In this document: piece by piece, positions 24,186-34,393 of the stretch
Numbering within the stretch: position 1 is the first letter of the stretch
How the letters are laid out: each line of letters starts with the position of its first letter
Notes under the pieces: model-generated
What the model was told of the DNA's origin: nothing
Databases searched by the model: none
The model's input: only the letters and a program-made list of their open reading frames with translations
Assembly (NCBI RefSeq): GCF_900106055.1
Contig: NZ_LT629792.1
Span: forward strand, 744,001 to 808,000
Origin: Schaalia radingae
GTDB taxonomy: Bacteria > Actinomycetota > Actinomycetes > Actinomycetales > Actinomycetaceae
Length of the DNA: 64,000 nucleotides
Direction of reading: 5' to 3'
Program-made: the position numbers and the translations under genes

Positions 24186-25913
24186 CTACACGGAAGGCGT
24201 TAAAGCTAGACCAAAGATCGGGACCGCCAGAGCCAGTACGGTGCCCATCACCAGGAAGATGCCGACGACGTTAAACCAGAAACCTGCCTTGATCATGTCG
24301 ACGATGCGCACGTAACCCGACCCGTACGCGATGGCGTTCGGAGGTGTGGCGACCGGAAGCATGAACGCGCACGTGGCAGCCAGTGCAGCCGGGATCACGA
24401 AGAGCAGGATGTTCATGTCGCCGTACCCAAGGCCGATGGCGACGCCGCCGATAATCGGCAGGAACGCGGCAGCAGTTGCGGTGTTGGAGGTGAGCTCCGT
24501 CAGAGCCAGGACGAGCGCCGTGATGGTGAACAAAATCACGATGATGGGCAGGGTGCGCAACTGTTCAACTGAGTGGCCCACCCAGTTTGACAGGCCCGTG
24601 TGAGAGAACTGGCCAGACAGAGCCAGACCGCCGCCGAACAGCAGGATGATATCCCAGGGTAGGTCCTTCATTGACTCCCAGTTCATCAAACGCACCCCTC
24701 GCTTCGGGTCTGCCGGAATGATGAAGAGCAGCAAGGAGATCCCCATGCCGATAATGGTGTCGATCCCCTTGATCTGAATGCCGAAAAACTTCAGGAAAAA
24801 GGGCAGGAACACCCACAAGATGGCGGCGGCCACGAAGAGGATGCCGACGAGTAACTCGCCGCTGCCCATCGGGCCGAGCTTCTTCAGTTCACTGCGAATG
24901 AGCTTCTTACCTCCGGGGATTTCCGAGATTTCCGGTGGGAACAGAACATATGTCAGCAGGAACCATCCGATCGCCAGGAACGTCACCGCCAGTGGGACAC
25001 CTACCAGCATCCACTGTCCGAAACCGATCGAAATATCGTGGTTTTCCTTCAGGTATGCCACCAGGAGCGAGTTGGGCGGAGTGCCGATGATGGTTCCCAG
25101 TGAGCCAATCGAAGCGGAATAGGCGATGCTGAGCATGAGGGAAATGGCGAACTTCGAGTGATATAGTTGCGTCTGCTTACTGATCGTTTCCGAGGCATCT
25201 TTGCCTTTTTGAACGATTGCTGCCACGACGCCACCTTTTGTGGCGTCGCGAGCTGTGCCGGACACTGATTCAGCGTCGGCGGGTCGATCCTCAGAATCTG
25301 CCTGGCGGGAACCTTCGAGCTGGGAGACGAGCTGCAGCACTGACATGCCGATGGGTAGCATCATGACGGCGGTCGCGGTGTTGGACACCCACATTGACAG
25401 GAAACCAGTCGCGATCATGAATCCTGCGACCAGTTGGCGAGGTTTCGTCCCGACCATGTTGACCACGGTCAGCGCGATACGTCGGTGCAGGTTCCAGCGC
25501 TGCATGGCGAGCGCCAGGATGAATCCGCCCATGAACAGGTAGATCGTGTCCGAGGCGTACGGTCCGGCTGTTCCGGAAAAAGAATCGACCTGTAGGGCAG
25601 GGAAGACGACCATTGGAATCAGAGCAGTGGCGGCGAGCGGGATGGCTTCGGTCATCCACCAGATGCCCATGAGGATCGCGACCGCGGCCACGATGGGCAG
25701 GCCGTCAAGATTCATGGTGCTGAGCTTTTCGTCAGAAAGGCCCTGTGCTGCGATGTCGGCAGCATTGTCGGGCATGATGAAGTACACCAGTACGGCCAGA
25801 AGTGGACCTCCCAGCAGGCCCGCCACGCGCACAAGGTGGACGGTACGTGATGGCGCTACGTAGTCATCAGCTGCTGCATGCGATGACGATGTGTGAAGGG
25901 TAGGAATACTCAT
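24186..25913 (-). CDS. SLC13/DASS-family anion symporter
   Basis: 575 residues from ATG 25911-25913 (AAAGG five bases upstream); the frame is open to 26111 but the extra 66 residues cover the promoter. The two family SNT motifs are visible: MWVSNTATAVMMLPIG and TELTSNTATAAAFLPI, along with IGTPPNSLLVAYL. These form the sodium and carboxylate sites in the divalent anion:Na+ symporters. Likely substrates are C4-dicarboxylates or citrate. About 11-12 membrane segments with a hydrophilic loop in the middle (about 215-260). Confidence 0.92.
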   Translation of the reverse strand: MSIPTLHTSSSHAAADDYVAPSRTVHLVRVAGLLGGPLLAVLVYFIMPDNAADIAAQGLSDEKLSTMNLDGLPIVAAVAILMGIWWMTEAIPLAATALIPMVVFPALQVDSFSGTAGPYASDTIYLFMGGFILALAMQRWNLHRRIALTVVNMVGTKPRQLVAGFMIATGFLSMWVSNTATAVMMLPIGMSVLQLVSQLEGSRQADSEDRPADAESVSGTARDATKGGVVAAIVQKGKDASETISKQTQLYHSKFAISLMLSIAYSASIGSLGTIIGTPPNSLLVAYLKENHDISIGFGQWMLVGVPLAVTFLAIGWFLLTYVLFPPEISEIPGGKKLIRSELKKLGPMGSGELLVGILFVAAAILWVFLPFFLKFFGIQIKGIDTIIGMGISLLLFIIPADPKRGVRLMNWESMKDLPWDIILLFGGGLALSGQFSHTGLSNWVGHSVEQLRTLPIIVILFTITALVLALTELTSNTATAAAFLPIIGGVAIGLGYGDMNILLFVIPAALAATCAFMLPVATPPNAIAYGSGYVRIVDMIKAGFWFNVVGIFLVMGTVLALAVPIFGLALTPSV

Positions 25914-26046
25914 GGTGACCTTTCGTGACACAGAGGACGCGTCGCCTCGACGGAGAATCCCAGGACAGATGTGCGACGCGGCGTACCATCGTCGGTCCGC
26001 CGCCTGTATGCACTGTGGCGCATATAGGACTTTAGTCGCAGACATT

Positions 26047-26075
26047 ATTGTATGGCGCGCCGCGACGTGTGTCAG
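26047..26075 (-). promoter_or_regulatory. Promoter of the SLC13 gene
   Basis: On the minus strand, CTGACA (26070-26075) and TACAAT (26047-26052) are separated by 17 bases, a good match to a housekeeping promoter. It lies about 135 bases before the SLC13 ATG. Confidence 0.55.
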
Positions 26076-26181
26076 GAAATTGCGACAAGAAAAGTTACGA
26101 AAAGGACACAAAAGCAGAAAATAACCGTGTTCTGTTCCGGTCGATTCTGGCCGGCTGAGAAGAGGGGGAGTGGACGCTATG

Positions 26182-27582
26182 TCACTTCTTCAACTCGATG
26201 GTCTTCTCCGGGACGGCCACCCGGGCGCGTACACCCAGCTCCTGATCGAGCGATTCGACTAACGCCTGCGCAGCCTTTTCTTCGCCATGCACGCACCACA
26301 CTGAACGAGGCTGAGGCACCAGATCGCGTACCCAGTCCACCAGCTCCGAGCAATCTGCGTGTACGGAGAATTCCTCGTCGCGAATCACCTCGGCCTGCAC
26401 GCTCACCCACGCGCCATGCATTTTCAGTTCGCGTGCGCCGTCCAGGAGCGCGCGCCCACGTGTGCCTACCGCCTGATAGCCGGTCAACACGACGGTATGA
26501 ATCGCCTGGGGGAGCATGTGCTCGATATGGTGCAGGACGCGGCCGCCGGTGAGCATGCCGGAGGCCGACACAATGATGGAAGGCTCCTTAGGATCGTTGA
26601 GTTTTTGCGACTGTTCCTGGTCTCGCACCTCAATGAGATTCAGGTTGCTCAGCTTCAGGCCTCCCACTTCATCATTGAGTTCGCCGCGCGCACTGACAGC
26701 CTGGTAGAGGCGCAGGGACGCCAGCGCCATGGGGGAGTCCACGTAGATTGGCACCGAGGGGATCTGGCCGGCAGCGACCATGTCGGAAAGTACTTTCAGC
26801 ACTACTTCAGTGCGGTCGACGGCGAACGCTGGAACCAGAACGGAGCCGCCGCGATCGATGGTTCGGCAGATGGCGTCACGGAACACTTCGTGCTTTTCGT
26901 GTCCTGGATCAGCTTCAAAGTGTTCACGATCTCCATATGTTGATTCGAGCAGAACCGTCGGGGCACCCTCGGGAATTTCTCGCGAGCGCAGAACGGGGTG
27001 CGTGGGTCGGCCCAGGTCACCGGAAAACAGCGCGTCACCGCCAGGTGTGTGGACGCGGATCGAAGCTGAGCCGAGGATGTGGCCGGCGCGCGTCCAGTGC
27101 GCACTGACCTGCCCGCCCACGTCAATGTCAGCGTCGAAATCGACAGCTCGCATCAGTGGCAGCGTGTCCTCAACGTCGTTGACCGTATACAGCGGTAACG
27201 GCCGGCGGTGCTTGGAATACCCGTAGGTGCGTGCATGCTCGGCGTCGCGTTCCTGCAGGTAGGCAGAATCTCGCAGAACGATATGTGCCAGGTCGATGGT
27301 GGACGGTGTGGCCCAGATGGTGCCGCTGAAGCCCTGCTTGACCAGGCGTGGCAAATATCCCACGTGATCCAGGTGTGCGTGAGTGAGGAGAATGTCCGAA
27401 ATGGAATCGGCCGGGACTGGAAAATCAGACCAGTTCTTGCGGCGGAGTTTTTTCTCGCCCTGATACAGGCCTGAATCGATGAGAATCCGTCGCTCGCCTC
27501 GTGGGGAGTCAACGGTTAGAAGATGCTTGGAACCGGTCACGGTTCCAGCTGCGCCCACGAAAGTTAAGGTCGTTGGAGCCAT
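26182..27582 (-). CDS. MBL-fold metallohydrolase with beta-CASP/RNA-specificity domain
   Basis: 466 residues. The metal site HAHLDHVGYLP (about 68-78) and FVGAAGTVTGSKHLL at the N-terminus are characteristic of the YSH1/CPSF73-like group. The beta-CASP part includes VPAFAVDRTEVVL, YVDSPMA, and the C-terminal SASGMLTGGRVLHHIEHML and FSVHADCSELVDWV (motif C His). Proteins of this type are zinc-dependent RNA endonucleases or exonucleases; the cellular target is unknown. Single gene, divergent from tig. Confidence 0.9.
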   Translation of the reverse strand: MAPTTLTFVGAAGTVTGSKHLLTVDSPRGERRILIDSGLYQGEKKLRRKNWSDFPVPADSISDILLTHAHLDHVGYLPRLVKQGFSGTIWATPSTIDLAHIVLRDSAYLQERDAEHARTYGYSKHRRPLPLYTVNDVEDTLPLMRAVDFDADIDVGGQVSAHWTRAGHILGSASIRVHTPGGDALFSGDLGRPTHPVLRSREIPEGAPTVLLESTYGDREHFEADPGHEKHEVFRDAICRTIDRGGSVLVPAFAVDRTEVVLKVLSDMVAAGQIPSVPIYVDSPMALASLRLYQAVSARGELNDEVGGLKLSNLNLIEVRDQEQSQKLNDPKEPSIIVSASGMLTGGRVLHHIEHMLPQAIHTVVLTGYQAVGTRGRALLDGARELKMHGAWVSVQAEVIRDEEFSVHADCSELVDWVRDLVPQPRSVWCVHGEEKAAQALVESLDQELGVRARVAVPEKTIELKK

Positions 27583-27770
27583 ACCTTTACTGTGACGCAG
27601 ATTACGTTGCGATGGGGACGTTCAGTGGTGCGTGTCGCACATTCGGTAGATTCATCCCACATATGACGGATCCCTTGCAGACAACGCCTGGGACTTGTCG
27701 TAGAATCGAGGGGTTGTCATGTGCCCGAAATACGGGCTGAAATCGAAACAAGACGTTGGAGTGCACACAC

Positions 27771-29147
27771 GTGAAGAGCACTGTTGAGACCCTCGAGCCC
27801 ACCAAGGTGCGCTTGACCGTTGAGGCCGACCATGAAGAAATCAAGCCTCAGATGGACAAGGCATACAAGGAAATTTCGAAGCAGGCGAGTATCCCCGGTT
27901 TCCGTAAGGGACACGTTCCGCCGCGCATTATCGATCAGCGATTTGGTCGTGCCGCCATCATCGAGCAGGCAGTCAACGAGGTTCTGCCTCGCCTGTACTC
28001 GCAGGCGGTCGTGGAAAACGAACTGCGCCCCATGGCTCAACCCAGCATCGAAGTCACCGAAATTCCGGCGACCAGCGGCCCGATCAGCGGCAAGCTCGTC
28101 TTCACCGGCGAGGTCGACATCGTTCCCGCCTTCGAAGTGCCCGAAATTACCGATGACATGACCGTTGAGGTTGACCCGGCGGATGCCACCGACGAAGACG
28201 TGCAGACCGAGCTGGACCGCCTGCGCGCCCGATTCGCCACGCTGAAGTCCGTCAAGCGCCAGGCTAAGACCGGCGACTTCGTCACCATCGACCTGACCGC
28301 AACGGTCGACGGTGAAGAGGTGGACTCGGTGTCCGAGGTCTCCTACGAAATCGGTTCCGGCACGATGCTGGATGGCCAGGACAAGGCTCTGCGCGGCACG
28401 CACTCGGGTGACGACGTGACCTTCACGTCCAAGCTCAAGGGCGGAGACCACGCCGGCGAAGAAGCTGAAGTGGCTCTGCATGTTCACTCCGTGAAGATGC
28501 GCGAAATGCCGAAGGTTGATGACGAATTCGCCCAGATGGCATCCGAATTCGACACTGCTGACGAACTCATGGAAGACATGAAGAAGCAGGCTGAGCAGAC
28601 CAAGCGTTCTCAGCAGGCGCTGGACGCACGCGACCGTCTGGTCGAAGCACTGCTGGACAAGGTGGAAATCCTCCTGCCTGAATCCGTCATCGACGAGGCT
28701 GTCAAGCAGCAGCTGGGTGACAAGCCCACCGCCAAGAAGAAGAAGGAAGCTCGCGAAGAGATCGAACTCGAATTCCGCCGCGACATCCTCTCCGACGAGC
28801 TGGCCAAGAAACTGGAAGTCCAGGTCTCGCAGCGCGAACTGATCGACTACCTGATGCAGATGTCGCAGACCTACGGCATCGACATCAACCAGCTGATCTC
28901 CTCGCCCGAGGAAGTCCAGACCGTGGTTGCACGACTGACCCGCACCAAGGCCATCATCGAGGCCCTGCGTCTGGTCACCGTGAAGGACACAAACGGCCAG
29001 GCCATCGACCTGACTGAGTTCTTTGGTGATGAAGAAGCTAACGATGACGCAGCTGAAGGTGCAGACGAAGCTGCTGAGGATGCAGCTGAGGCCGACGATG
29101 CAGCCGAGACTGAAGACACAGAGGCAGCAGAAGCTGACGAAAAGTGA
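27771..29147 (+). CDS. tig: Trigger factor
   Basis: 458 residues from GTG 27771, preceded by GGAG nine bases upstream; an in-frame upstream start at 27756 is less likely. Ribosome-binding N-terminal domain contains ASIPGFRKGHVPPRIID (the GFRxG signature, about 41-57). The FKBP-like PPIase domain is KTGDFVTIDLTATVDGEE to SYEIGSGTMLDGQDKALRG. The helical C-terminal chaperone domain ends with an Ala/Asp/Glu-rich acidic tail of about 35 residues. Binds nascent chains at the ribosome exit. Followed by the Clp genes, a common actinobacterial order. Confidence 0.96.
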   Translation: MKSTVETLEPTKVRLTVEADHEEIKPQMDKAYKEISKQASIPGFRKGHVPPRIIDQRFGRAAIIEQAVNEVLPRLYSQAVVENELRPMAQPSIEVTEIPATSGPISGKLVFTGEVDIVPAFEVPEITDDMTVEVDPADATDEDVQTELDRLRARFATLKSVKRQAKTGDFVTIDLTATVDGEEVDSVSEVSYEIGSGTMLDGQDKALRGTHSGDDVTFTSKLKGGDHAGEEAEVALHVHSVKMREMPKVDDEFAQMASEFDTADELMEDMKKQAEQTKRSQQALDARDRLVEALLDKVEILLPESVIDEAVKQQLGDKPTAKKKKEAREEIELEFRRDILSDELAKKLEVQVSQRELIDYLMQMSQTYGIDINQLISSPEEVQTVVARLTRTKAIIEALRLVTVKDTNGQAIDLTEFFGDEEANDDAAEGADEAAEDAAEADDAAETEDTEAAEADEK

Positions 29148-29342
29148 TCGCGTAGCTGATCAATCACTCACACGCGGGGCAGGAACCAGAAAACGGTCCT
29201 GCCCCGCCTGCATGAGGTGAGCATGTATGAGCGTGCGCGAGCGTGCGCCGTCAGCGAAAAGTGCCAATCCAGGCCGACGGCGCAGTGCGAAACCGGTAGG
29301 TTGGACATCAGTGATGAAAAGTGCCCGATGGAAGGACGTCAA

Positions 29343-29975
29343 GTGAGTGAACAGCGCGTGAGAGGCGCCGACGGCGCGCAGCCTCAAGGCTCGTTCGGAG
29401 ATGCTGTCTACCAGCGTCTGCTCAAGGAACGCATTATCTGGCTGGGAAGTGCAGTGGAAGACGAAAATGCGAACGCAATCTGCGCGCAGATGCTGCTTCT
29501 GGCTGCTGAAGATCCCGACCGCGACATCTACCTGTACATCAACAGCCCCGGCGGCTCGGTCACCGGCGGCATGGCCATCTACGACACGATGCAGTACGTC
29601 AAGCCGGATGTTGTCACCGTGGCCATGGGTCTTGCAGCGTCCATGGGACAGTTCCTGCTCACCGCAGGCGCACCCGGCAAGCGTTTCATCACCCCGCACA
29701 CGCGTGTCCTCATGCACCAGCCCTCAGGCGGGGCCGGTGGTTCGGCCACCGACATTCGCATCAACGCCGAACTGATTCTCAAGATGAAGCGCGAACTGGC
29801 GGAAATCACCGCTGAGCGCACCGGTAAGTCCGTCGAGCAGATCCTTGCGGATTCCGACCGCGACCACTGGTTCAGCGCTCAGGAAGCTGTCGATTACGGA
29901 TTTGCCGACAAGATCGTCTCCACACCGCAGGAGATCGGCCACCGTGCCAACGACGCGCAGAACGGAGAGAACTGA
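29343..29975 (+). CDS. clpP1: ATP-dependent Clp protease proteolytic subunit 1
   Basis: 210 residues from GTG 29343, six bases after GGAAGGA. Catalytic Ser is in [11 protein letters not shown], His in [10 protein letters not shown], and the Asp follows in the helical handle region ([16 protein letters not shown]). [20 protein letters not shown] marks the ClpP fold. Actinobacteria carry two ClpP paralogues that form a mixed tetradecamer; the second copy starts immediately after the stop. Confidence 0.94.
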   Translation: MSEQRVRGADGAQPQGSFGDAVYQRLLKERIIWLGSAVEDENANAICAQMLLLAAEDPDRDIYLYINSPGGSVTGGMAIYDTMQYVKPDVVTVAMGLAASMGQFLLTAGAPGKRFITPHTRVLMHQPSGGAGGSATDIRINAELILKMKRELAEITAERTGKSVEQILADSDRDHWFSAQEAVDYGFADKIVSTPQEIGHRANDAQNGEN

Positions 29976-29976
29976 T

Positions 29977-30624
29977 ATGTCCAGCACTGCTCCTTACTTT
30001 GACGCAATGGCCCGTCAGATGCCGCAGGCCCGCTACGTGCTGCCCACCTTCGAGGAGCGCACCGCCTACGGGTACAAGCGCCAGGATCCGTACGCCAAAC
30101 TGTTCGAGGACCGCATCGTGTTCCTCGGAGTTCAGGTTGACGATTCGTCGGCTGACGATGTGATGGCTCAGCTGCTCGTGCTGGAGTCTCAGGATCCCGA
30201 TTCAATGATCACGATGTACATCAACAGCCCCGGCGGCTCGTTCACTGCGATGACCGCCATCTACGACACCATGCAGTACGTCAAGCCTCAGATCCAGACC
30301 GTGTGCCTGGGGCAGGCCGCCTCGGCTGCCGCCGTGTTGCTGGCCGCGGGCGCGCCTGAACGCCGACTCGCACTGCCGAACGCTCGTATCCTGATTCACC
30401 AGCCTGCGATGGAAGGCATGCACGGTCAGGCCTCGGACATCGAGATCGTGGCCGATGAGATTGACCGCATGCGCAAGTGGCTCGAAGACACCCTGTCGAA
30501 GCATTCAGGCGTCAGTTCGGAGCAGGTACGCCGCGACATTGAACGCGACAAGATCCTCACCGCTGAGCAGGCCCGCGAGTACGGTCTGATCGACCAGGTG
30601 CTCGAGCCGCGCAAAGCCCAGTAA
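29977..30624 (+). CDS. clpP2: ATP-dependent Clp protease proteolytic subunit 2
   Basis: 215 residues from ATG 29977, one base after the clpP1 stop codon, with GGAGAG upstream. Catalytic Ser in LGQAASAAAVLLAAG, His in ILIHQPAMEG, Asp in [38 protein letters not shown] matches clpP1. It is probably the co-subunit of the mixed ClpP1P2 chamber that works with ClpX. Confidence 0.94.
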   Translation: MSSTAPYFDAMARQMPQARYVLPTFEERTAYGYKRQDPYAKLFEDRIVFLGVQVDDSSADDVMAQLLVLESQDPDSMITMYINSPGGSFTAMTAIYDTMQYVKPQIQTVCLGQAASAAAVLLAAGAPERRLALPNARILIHQPAMEGMHGQASDIEIVADEIDRMRKWLEDTLSKHSGVSSEQVRRDIERDKILTAEQAREYGLIDQVLEPRKAQ

Positions 30625-30734
30625 CTGATCGCCGGCGCGTAGTATCGCTGGCTCAGATACGCGCGGTGCTGCTCGCATGTATCAGCAGGTGGTGCCAGTC
30701 ACTTTGTTCAGCGCGCTGAGCTGTTCGTGGACAA

Positions 30735-30793
30735 GTCGCCCTCGTCAATTATGTGACACCCGACCGGGAAACCTCACATGATTGGCGAGGGCG
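30735..30793. terminator. Intergenic hairpin with GTCGCCCTCG stem, copy 3
   Basis: Outer arms cgccctcg (30737-30744) and cgagggcg (30786-30793), with inner pairs CAAT/ATTG and TGTGA/TCACA, form a long imperfect hairpin between clpP2 and clpX. It is a relative of copies 1, 2 and 4. Confidence 0.6.
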
Positions 30794-30884
30794 TTCCCAC
30801 GCGCGCCGGTTCGCCCACTGCGGATGGCTCCATTAGGCTAGAAACACGCGCATGGAGGTGTGCGGATCGAATGGGAGGCGCGTC

Positions 30885-32138
30885 ATGGCACGGTTGACGG
30901 ATGGGGCAGAACTGCTCAAGTGTTCGTTCTGCGGCAAGACACAAAAACAAGTGCGCAAGCTGATCGGCGGCTCCGGTGTGTACATCTGCAACGAGTGCAT
31001 CGAACTGTGCAACGAAATCATCGAAGAAGAGCTGCAGACTGACAGCGCGCCCACGCAGACCCCGCTACCCAAACCGCGCGAAATCTTCGACTTCCTTGAC
31101 TCGTGGGTCATCGGTCAGGACCGCGCCAAGCGCGCACTATCCGTCGCAGTCTACAACCACTACAAGCGCGTGCGCTCCAGGGAAGCCGGAAACGATGAGG
31201 ATATGCAGGGCACCAAGTCCAATATTCTCATGCTGGGTCCAACCGGAACCGGGAAAACCCACCTGGCCCGATCGCTTGCCCGCATGCTGCACGTTCCGTT
31301 CGTGATTGTGGATGCCACTGCGCTGACGGAGGCAGGGTATGTGGGCGAGGACGTTGAAAACATCCTGCTCAAACTTATCCAGGAAGCCGACGGCGACATC
31401 AAGAAGGCTGAACGCGGCATCATCTACATTGACGAGATCGACAAGATTGGCCGCAAGGGCGAAAACGCGTCGATCACGCGAGACGTATCGGGCGAGGGCG
31501 TCCAACAGGCACTGCTCAAGATTATTGAAGGGACCGTCGCATCCGTCCCGCCTCAAGGCGGTCGCAAGCATCCGCACCAGCAGTTCCTCGAAATCGACAC
31601 ATCCGGCATTCTGTTCATCGCGGCCGGCGCATTTGCCGGTATCGAGGAGATCGTGCGGGCGCGCCTTGGACAGCGCTCCACAGGTTTTGCCTCGTCACTG
31701 AAATCCTCTTCCGAAATGGGTGACATTTACGAATCAGTCACGCCCGAAGATCTGCACAAGTTCGGCATGATTCCGGAATTTATCGGCAGGCTCCCGATCC
31801 TCACCTCAACGAAACTGCTCACCGAGCAGGACCTGGTTCGCGTCCTCACCGAGCCGCAGGCATGCCTCGTCGCCCAGTACCAGCACCTGTTTGAGCTGGA
31901 CGACATGACGCTGGAATTTACCGAGGACGCGCTGATGGAGATCGCCTCTGAAGCCAACAGGCGAGGTACGGGCGCGCGCGGCCTGTCCACCATTATGGAA
32001 AAGACGCTGTCCGACCTGATGTTTGAACTACCCAGTCGCGACGATGTCGGCACCGTCGTCATTACCCGCGATGTCGTCACCGGCGAGGGGGACGCGGAAC
32101 TGTATGCCCCTGGTGAGGCGAAGACTCAAAGCGCGTAG
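30885..32138 (+). CDS. clpX: ATP-dependent Clp protease ATP-binding subunit ClpX
   Basis: 417 residues from ATG 30885 (GGGAGG six bases upstream). N-terminal C4 zinc-binding domain: CSFCGKTQ and [11 protein letters not shown]+ module: Walker [16 protein letters not shown], pore loop [11 protein letters not shown], Walker [13 protein letters not shown], and the RKH loop [10 protein letters not shown]. Sensor and C-terminal regions ([18 protein letters not shown]) are intact. It unfolds substrates and feeds ClpP1P2. Separated from clpP2 by a hairpin, so it may have its own promoter. Confidence 0.97.
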   Translation: MARLTDGAELLKCSFCGKTQKQVRKLIGGSGVYICNECIELCNEIIEEELQTDSAPTQTPLPKPREIFDFLDSWVIGQDRAKRALSVAVYNHYKRVRSREAGNDEDMQGTKSNILMLGPTGTGKTHLARSLARMLHVPFVIVDATALTEAGYVGEDVENILLKLIQEADGDIKKAERGIIYIDEIDKIGRKGENASITRDVSGEGVQQALLKIIEGTVASVPPQGGRKHPHQQFLEIDTSGILFIAAGAFAGIEEIVRARLGQRSTGFASSLKSSSEMGDIYESVTPEDLHKFGMIPEFIGRLPILTSTKLLTEQDLVRVLTEPQACLVAQYQHLFELDDMTLEFTEDALMEIASEANRRGTGARGLSTIMEKTLSDLMFELPSRDDVGTVVITRDVVTGEGDAELYAPGEAKTQSA

Positions 32139-32227
32139 CCGCCTTTGCCGGAGCGGGTGTGCCCGGCAGGAAGACATGCACGCGTCGAAGACGACGCAGC
32201 ACGTAAGACAACGAGGGGAGTGCTGAT

Positions 32228-32572
32228 ATGAACCAAACATCTGACCCGAGTGCCGCCAGTGCCGGCACGCAGCCCGCTATTCCTGTAGAACTCAGCCAGG
32301 CACGCGAAACGATCGACAATATTGATGCTGCGCTCATCCACATCCTGGCGGAGCGGTTTCGCTGCACGAAGCGCGTAGGGTTCATCAAGGCGGAGCACGA
32401 TATGCCGCCTGAAGATCGGGCGCGTGAGGCGCGGCAAGTGGCGCGATTGCGGCGTTTGGCGGAAGAAAGCGGGCTGGATCCGGACTTTGCGGAGAAGTTC
32501 CTGGCCTTTATGGTGCGCGAGGTTATCCGACATCATGAACACATCAAGCGCAATTTTGGAAACGAGGAGTGA
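32228..32572 (+). CDS. Chorismate mutase (AroQ class)
   Basis: 114 residues, all-helical AroQ pattern: ARETIDNIDAALIHILAERF with the N-terminal catalytic region, RCTKRVGFIKAEHDMPPEDR (conserved Lys and Asp/Glu), then EKFLAFMVREVIRHHEHIK. Length fits the monofunctional intracellular enzyme that makes prephenate for Phe and Tyr. No signal peptide. It follows clpX by about 90 bases. Confidence 0.9.
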   Translation: MNQTSDPSAASAGTQPAIPVELSQARETIDNIDAALIHILAERFRCTKRVGFIKAEHDMPPEDRAREARQVARLRRLAEESGLDPDFAEKFLAFMVREVIRHHEHIKRNFGNEE

Positions 32573-32691
32573 ACGGGGCGTAACACGTAAATGACATCGT
32601 TCACAAAGTGGGGCCAGTGACCGTATCATAGAGATAGTTCGTCAGAACTGTAATCACGTCATACACTTTCGAGGATATGAGGGCAATGGCA

Positions 32692-33102
32692 ATGAGCCAA
32701 AACACCAATACTCCCCCTAATTATGGGCAGGATAACCCTAATTATGGGCAGGAGAATCAGTACAATTCGTCCGGCTCCGATGCGTACGGATCCCAGTCTC
32801 AGCAGTACCAGGCTGGACAGCCATCGCCATACGGCCAGCCGGGGCAGTACCAGCAGGCGAGCCAGTATCAGCAGGGAGCAAATCCTGTGGACACCGGCAG
32901 CATCGGATGGGCGGTCCTGGGATTCTTCGTCCCGATTGTCGGCTTGGTTTTGTGGTTGGTCTGGAAGGATCAGCGTCCGAACGATTCGCGCATGTCGCGT
33001 AACGGCTTCCTGGCATCACTGATCGTGTTCGTTGTTCTCATGATCATATGGTTCATCATTGTTGCGATAGTAGCAGCGAGCGCCTCCGTGTCCATGTCCT
33101 AA
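32692..33102 (+). CDS. Small membrane protein with Gln/Tyr-rich N-terminus
   Basis: 136 residues from ATG 32692 (GAGGG seven bases upstream); in-frame ATGs at 32677 and 32686 are alternatives. Residues 1-65 are Gln/Tyr/Asn/Gly-rich (NYGQDNPNYGQENQY, GQPGQYQQASQYQQG). Two membrane segments follow (about 70-88 and 108-132), separated by WKDQRPNDSRMSRNGF. Similar architectures are common in actinobacteria and bifidobacteria; function is unknown. Ends at a rho-independent terminator. Confidence 0.78.
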   Translation: MSQNTNTPPNYGQDNPNYGQENQYNSSGSDAYGSQSQQYQAGQPSPYGQPGQYQQASQYQQGANPVDTGSIGWAVLGFFVPIVGLVLWLVWKDQRPNDSRMSRNGFLASLIVFVVLMIIWFIIVAIVAASASVSMS

Positions 33103-33126
33103 TCCGCGGCACCAGGAACGCGCAAG

Positions 33127-33156
33127 GCGGCAGATATCCTCAGCGATATCTGCCGC
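33127..33156 (+). terminator. Rho-independent terminator
   Basis: 12-pair stem gcggcagatatc/gatatctgccgc, six-base loop, then attttt on the + strand, 24 bases after the small membrane protein gene. Confidence 0.88.
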
Positions 33157-33216
33157 ATTTTTGCGTATTTCGAATTCTGCGATTCGAGATACGGCAATGA
33201 AATTCTAAAATTTCTC

Positions 33217-33246
33217 TTGACGTGAAGATAATAACAGGGGTATTGT
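33217..33246 (+). promoter_or_regulatory. Promoter of the TAXI-TRAP operon
   Basis: TTGACG (33217-33222) and TATTGT (33241-33246) with an 18-base spacer. Immediately upstream is an AT-rich stretch with the inverted repeat GAAATT-ctaa-AATTTC (33199-33214), which could be an UP element or operator. The leader to the first ATG is about 140 bases. Confidence 0.6.
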
Positions 33247-33391
33247 CCGAAAGAAATATGTGAGCTGAAGGACAGGGAAGTAACTGGCTACATGAGGATT
33301 CACCGAGCCAGTATGTCAGCATGGCGCAGGCGAATCCAACCGTCACACAGCCACCTCATCGGACACATCAGCAAGCCCGGAAGGGGACGTC

Positions 33392-34393
33392 ATGAGAAAA
33401 CGATTTGGAGCCATAATGGCCGCCGCGGCGTTGGTACTGACTGCCTGCATAGCACCAGGTCCTTCGCACGAACGCGGATCCGTCGAATTCATCACTATCG
33501 CCGCCGGCGGCACGTCTGGACCGTACTACCAGATCGGCGCCTCTATGGCTCAGATTTTCCGCAACGAACTAGGATCGGACGCATCCGTACAGGCAACGGG
33601 CGCATCCGTGGAAAACATCTCGCTCATCACCTCAGGGCGCGCCGAACTGGCCTTCGTCATGGGCGATGCAACACGACAAGCTGTCGAGGGAACCGGCCCA
33701 TTCGAAGGACGCCGCCAGCTCAGTGAGCTCACCGCACTAACAGCGTTGTACCCCAACTACGTCCAGATCGTGACAACCGCCAGGACCGGGATCCGATCGG
33801 TGGAGGACCTGCGCGGCAAACGCGTCGGCGTGGGAGACAAGAACTCCGGTGTGGAACTGAACGCGCAGATGATTCTGGATGCGTACGGCATGACCTATGA
33901 CGACATCCAGGAAGACTTCCTGTCATACTCGGGCGCCATCGACCAGATCAAGAACGGCCAGACTGACGCAGCGTTCGTTACCTCCGGCCTGCCAAACTCC
34001 TCAATCATGGACCTTGCGACAACCGAAGACGTTGTCATTGTCCCCATCGAGGGTGAAGGATTCGCCAGGCTCAAGGAGAAGTATCCCTTCTTCGACCAGA
34101 GCGCAATCCCAGGCGGAACATACTCACAGGCAGAGGACGTCCTCACCGCGTCGATTATGAACCAGCTGCTCGTCTCTCCGGACCTGGACGAGGAACAGGT
34201 CTACAAAATGACGAAAGCCCTGTTTGAAAACCTCGACACCCTGCACGCGTCTCACAAGGCTGCAACGGGAATCACGCTGGACAGCTTCGATGAAGGCGCA
34301 GCAGTCCCCATCCACCCTGGAGCACTGCGCTATTACACAGAACAGGGGGTGGTGAGCAAAGATGCATCCAAAGACACTGCACAGTCTGAATAA
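33392..34393 (+). CDS. TAXI-family TRAP transporter solute-binding lipoprotein
   Basis: 333 residues. Lipobox LTAC in the signal peptide makes it a lipoprotein. The family start FITIAAGGTSGPYYQIGASM (about 32-51) and the conserved VGDKNSGVELNAQMILDAYG are readable. TAXI receptors deliver substrates such as glutamate or other organic acids to a fused membrane component. It overlaps the DUF1850 gene by 32 bases, the usual arrangement for this transporter class. Confidence 0.92.
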   Translation: MRKRFGAIMAAAALVLTACIAPGPSHERGSVEFITIAAGGTSGPYYQIGASMAQIFRNELGSDASVQATGASVENISLITSGRAELAFVMGDATRQAVEGTGPFEGRRQLSELTALTALYPNYVQIVTTARTGIRSVEDLRGKRVGVGDKNSGVELNAQMILDAYGMTYDDIQEDFLSYSGAIDQIKNGQTDAAFVTSGLPNSSIMDLATTEDVVIVPIEGEGFARLKEKYPFFDQSAIPGGTYSQAEDVLTASIMNQLLVSPDLDEEQVYKMTKALFENLDTLHASHKAATGITLDSFDEGAAVPIHPGALRYYTEQGVVSKDASKDTAQSE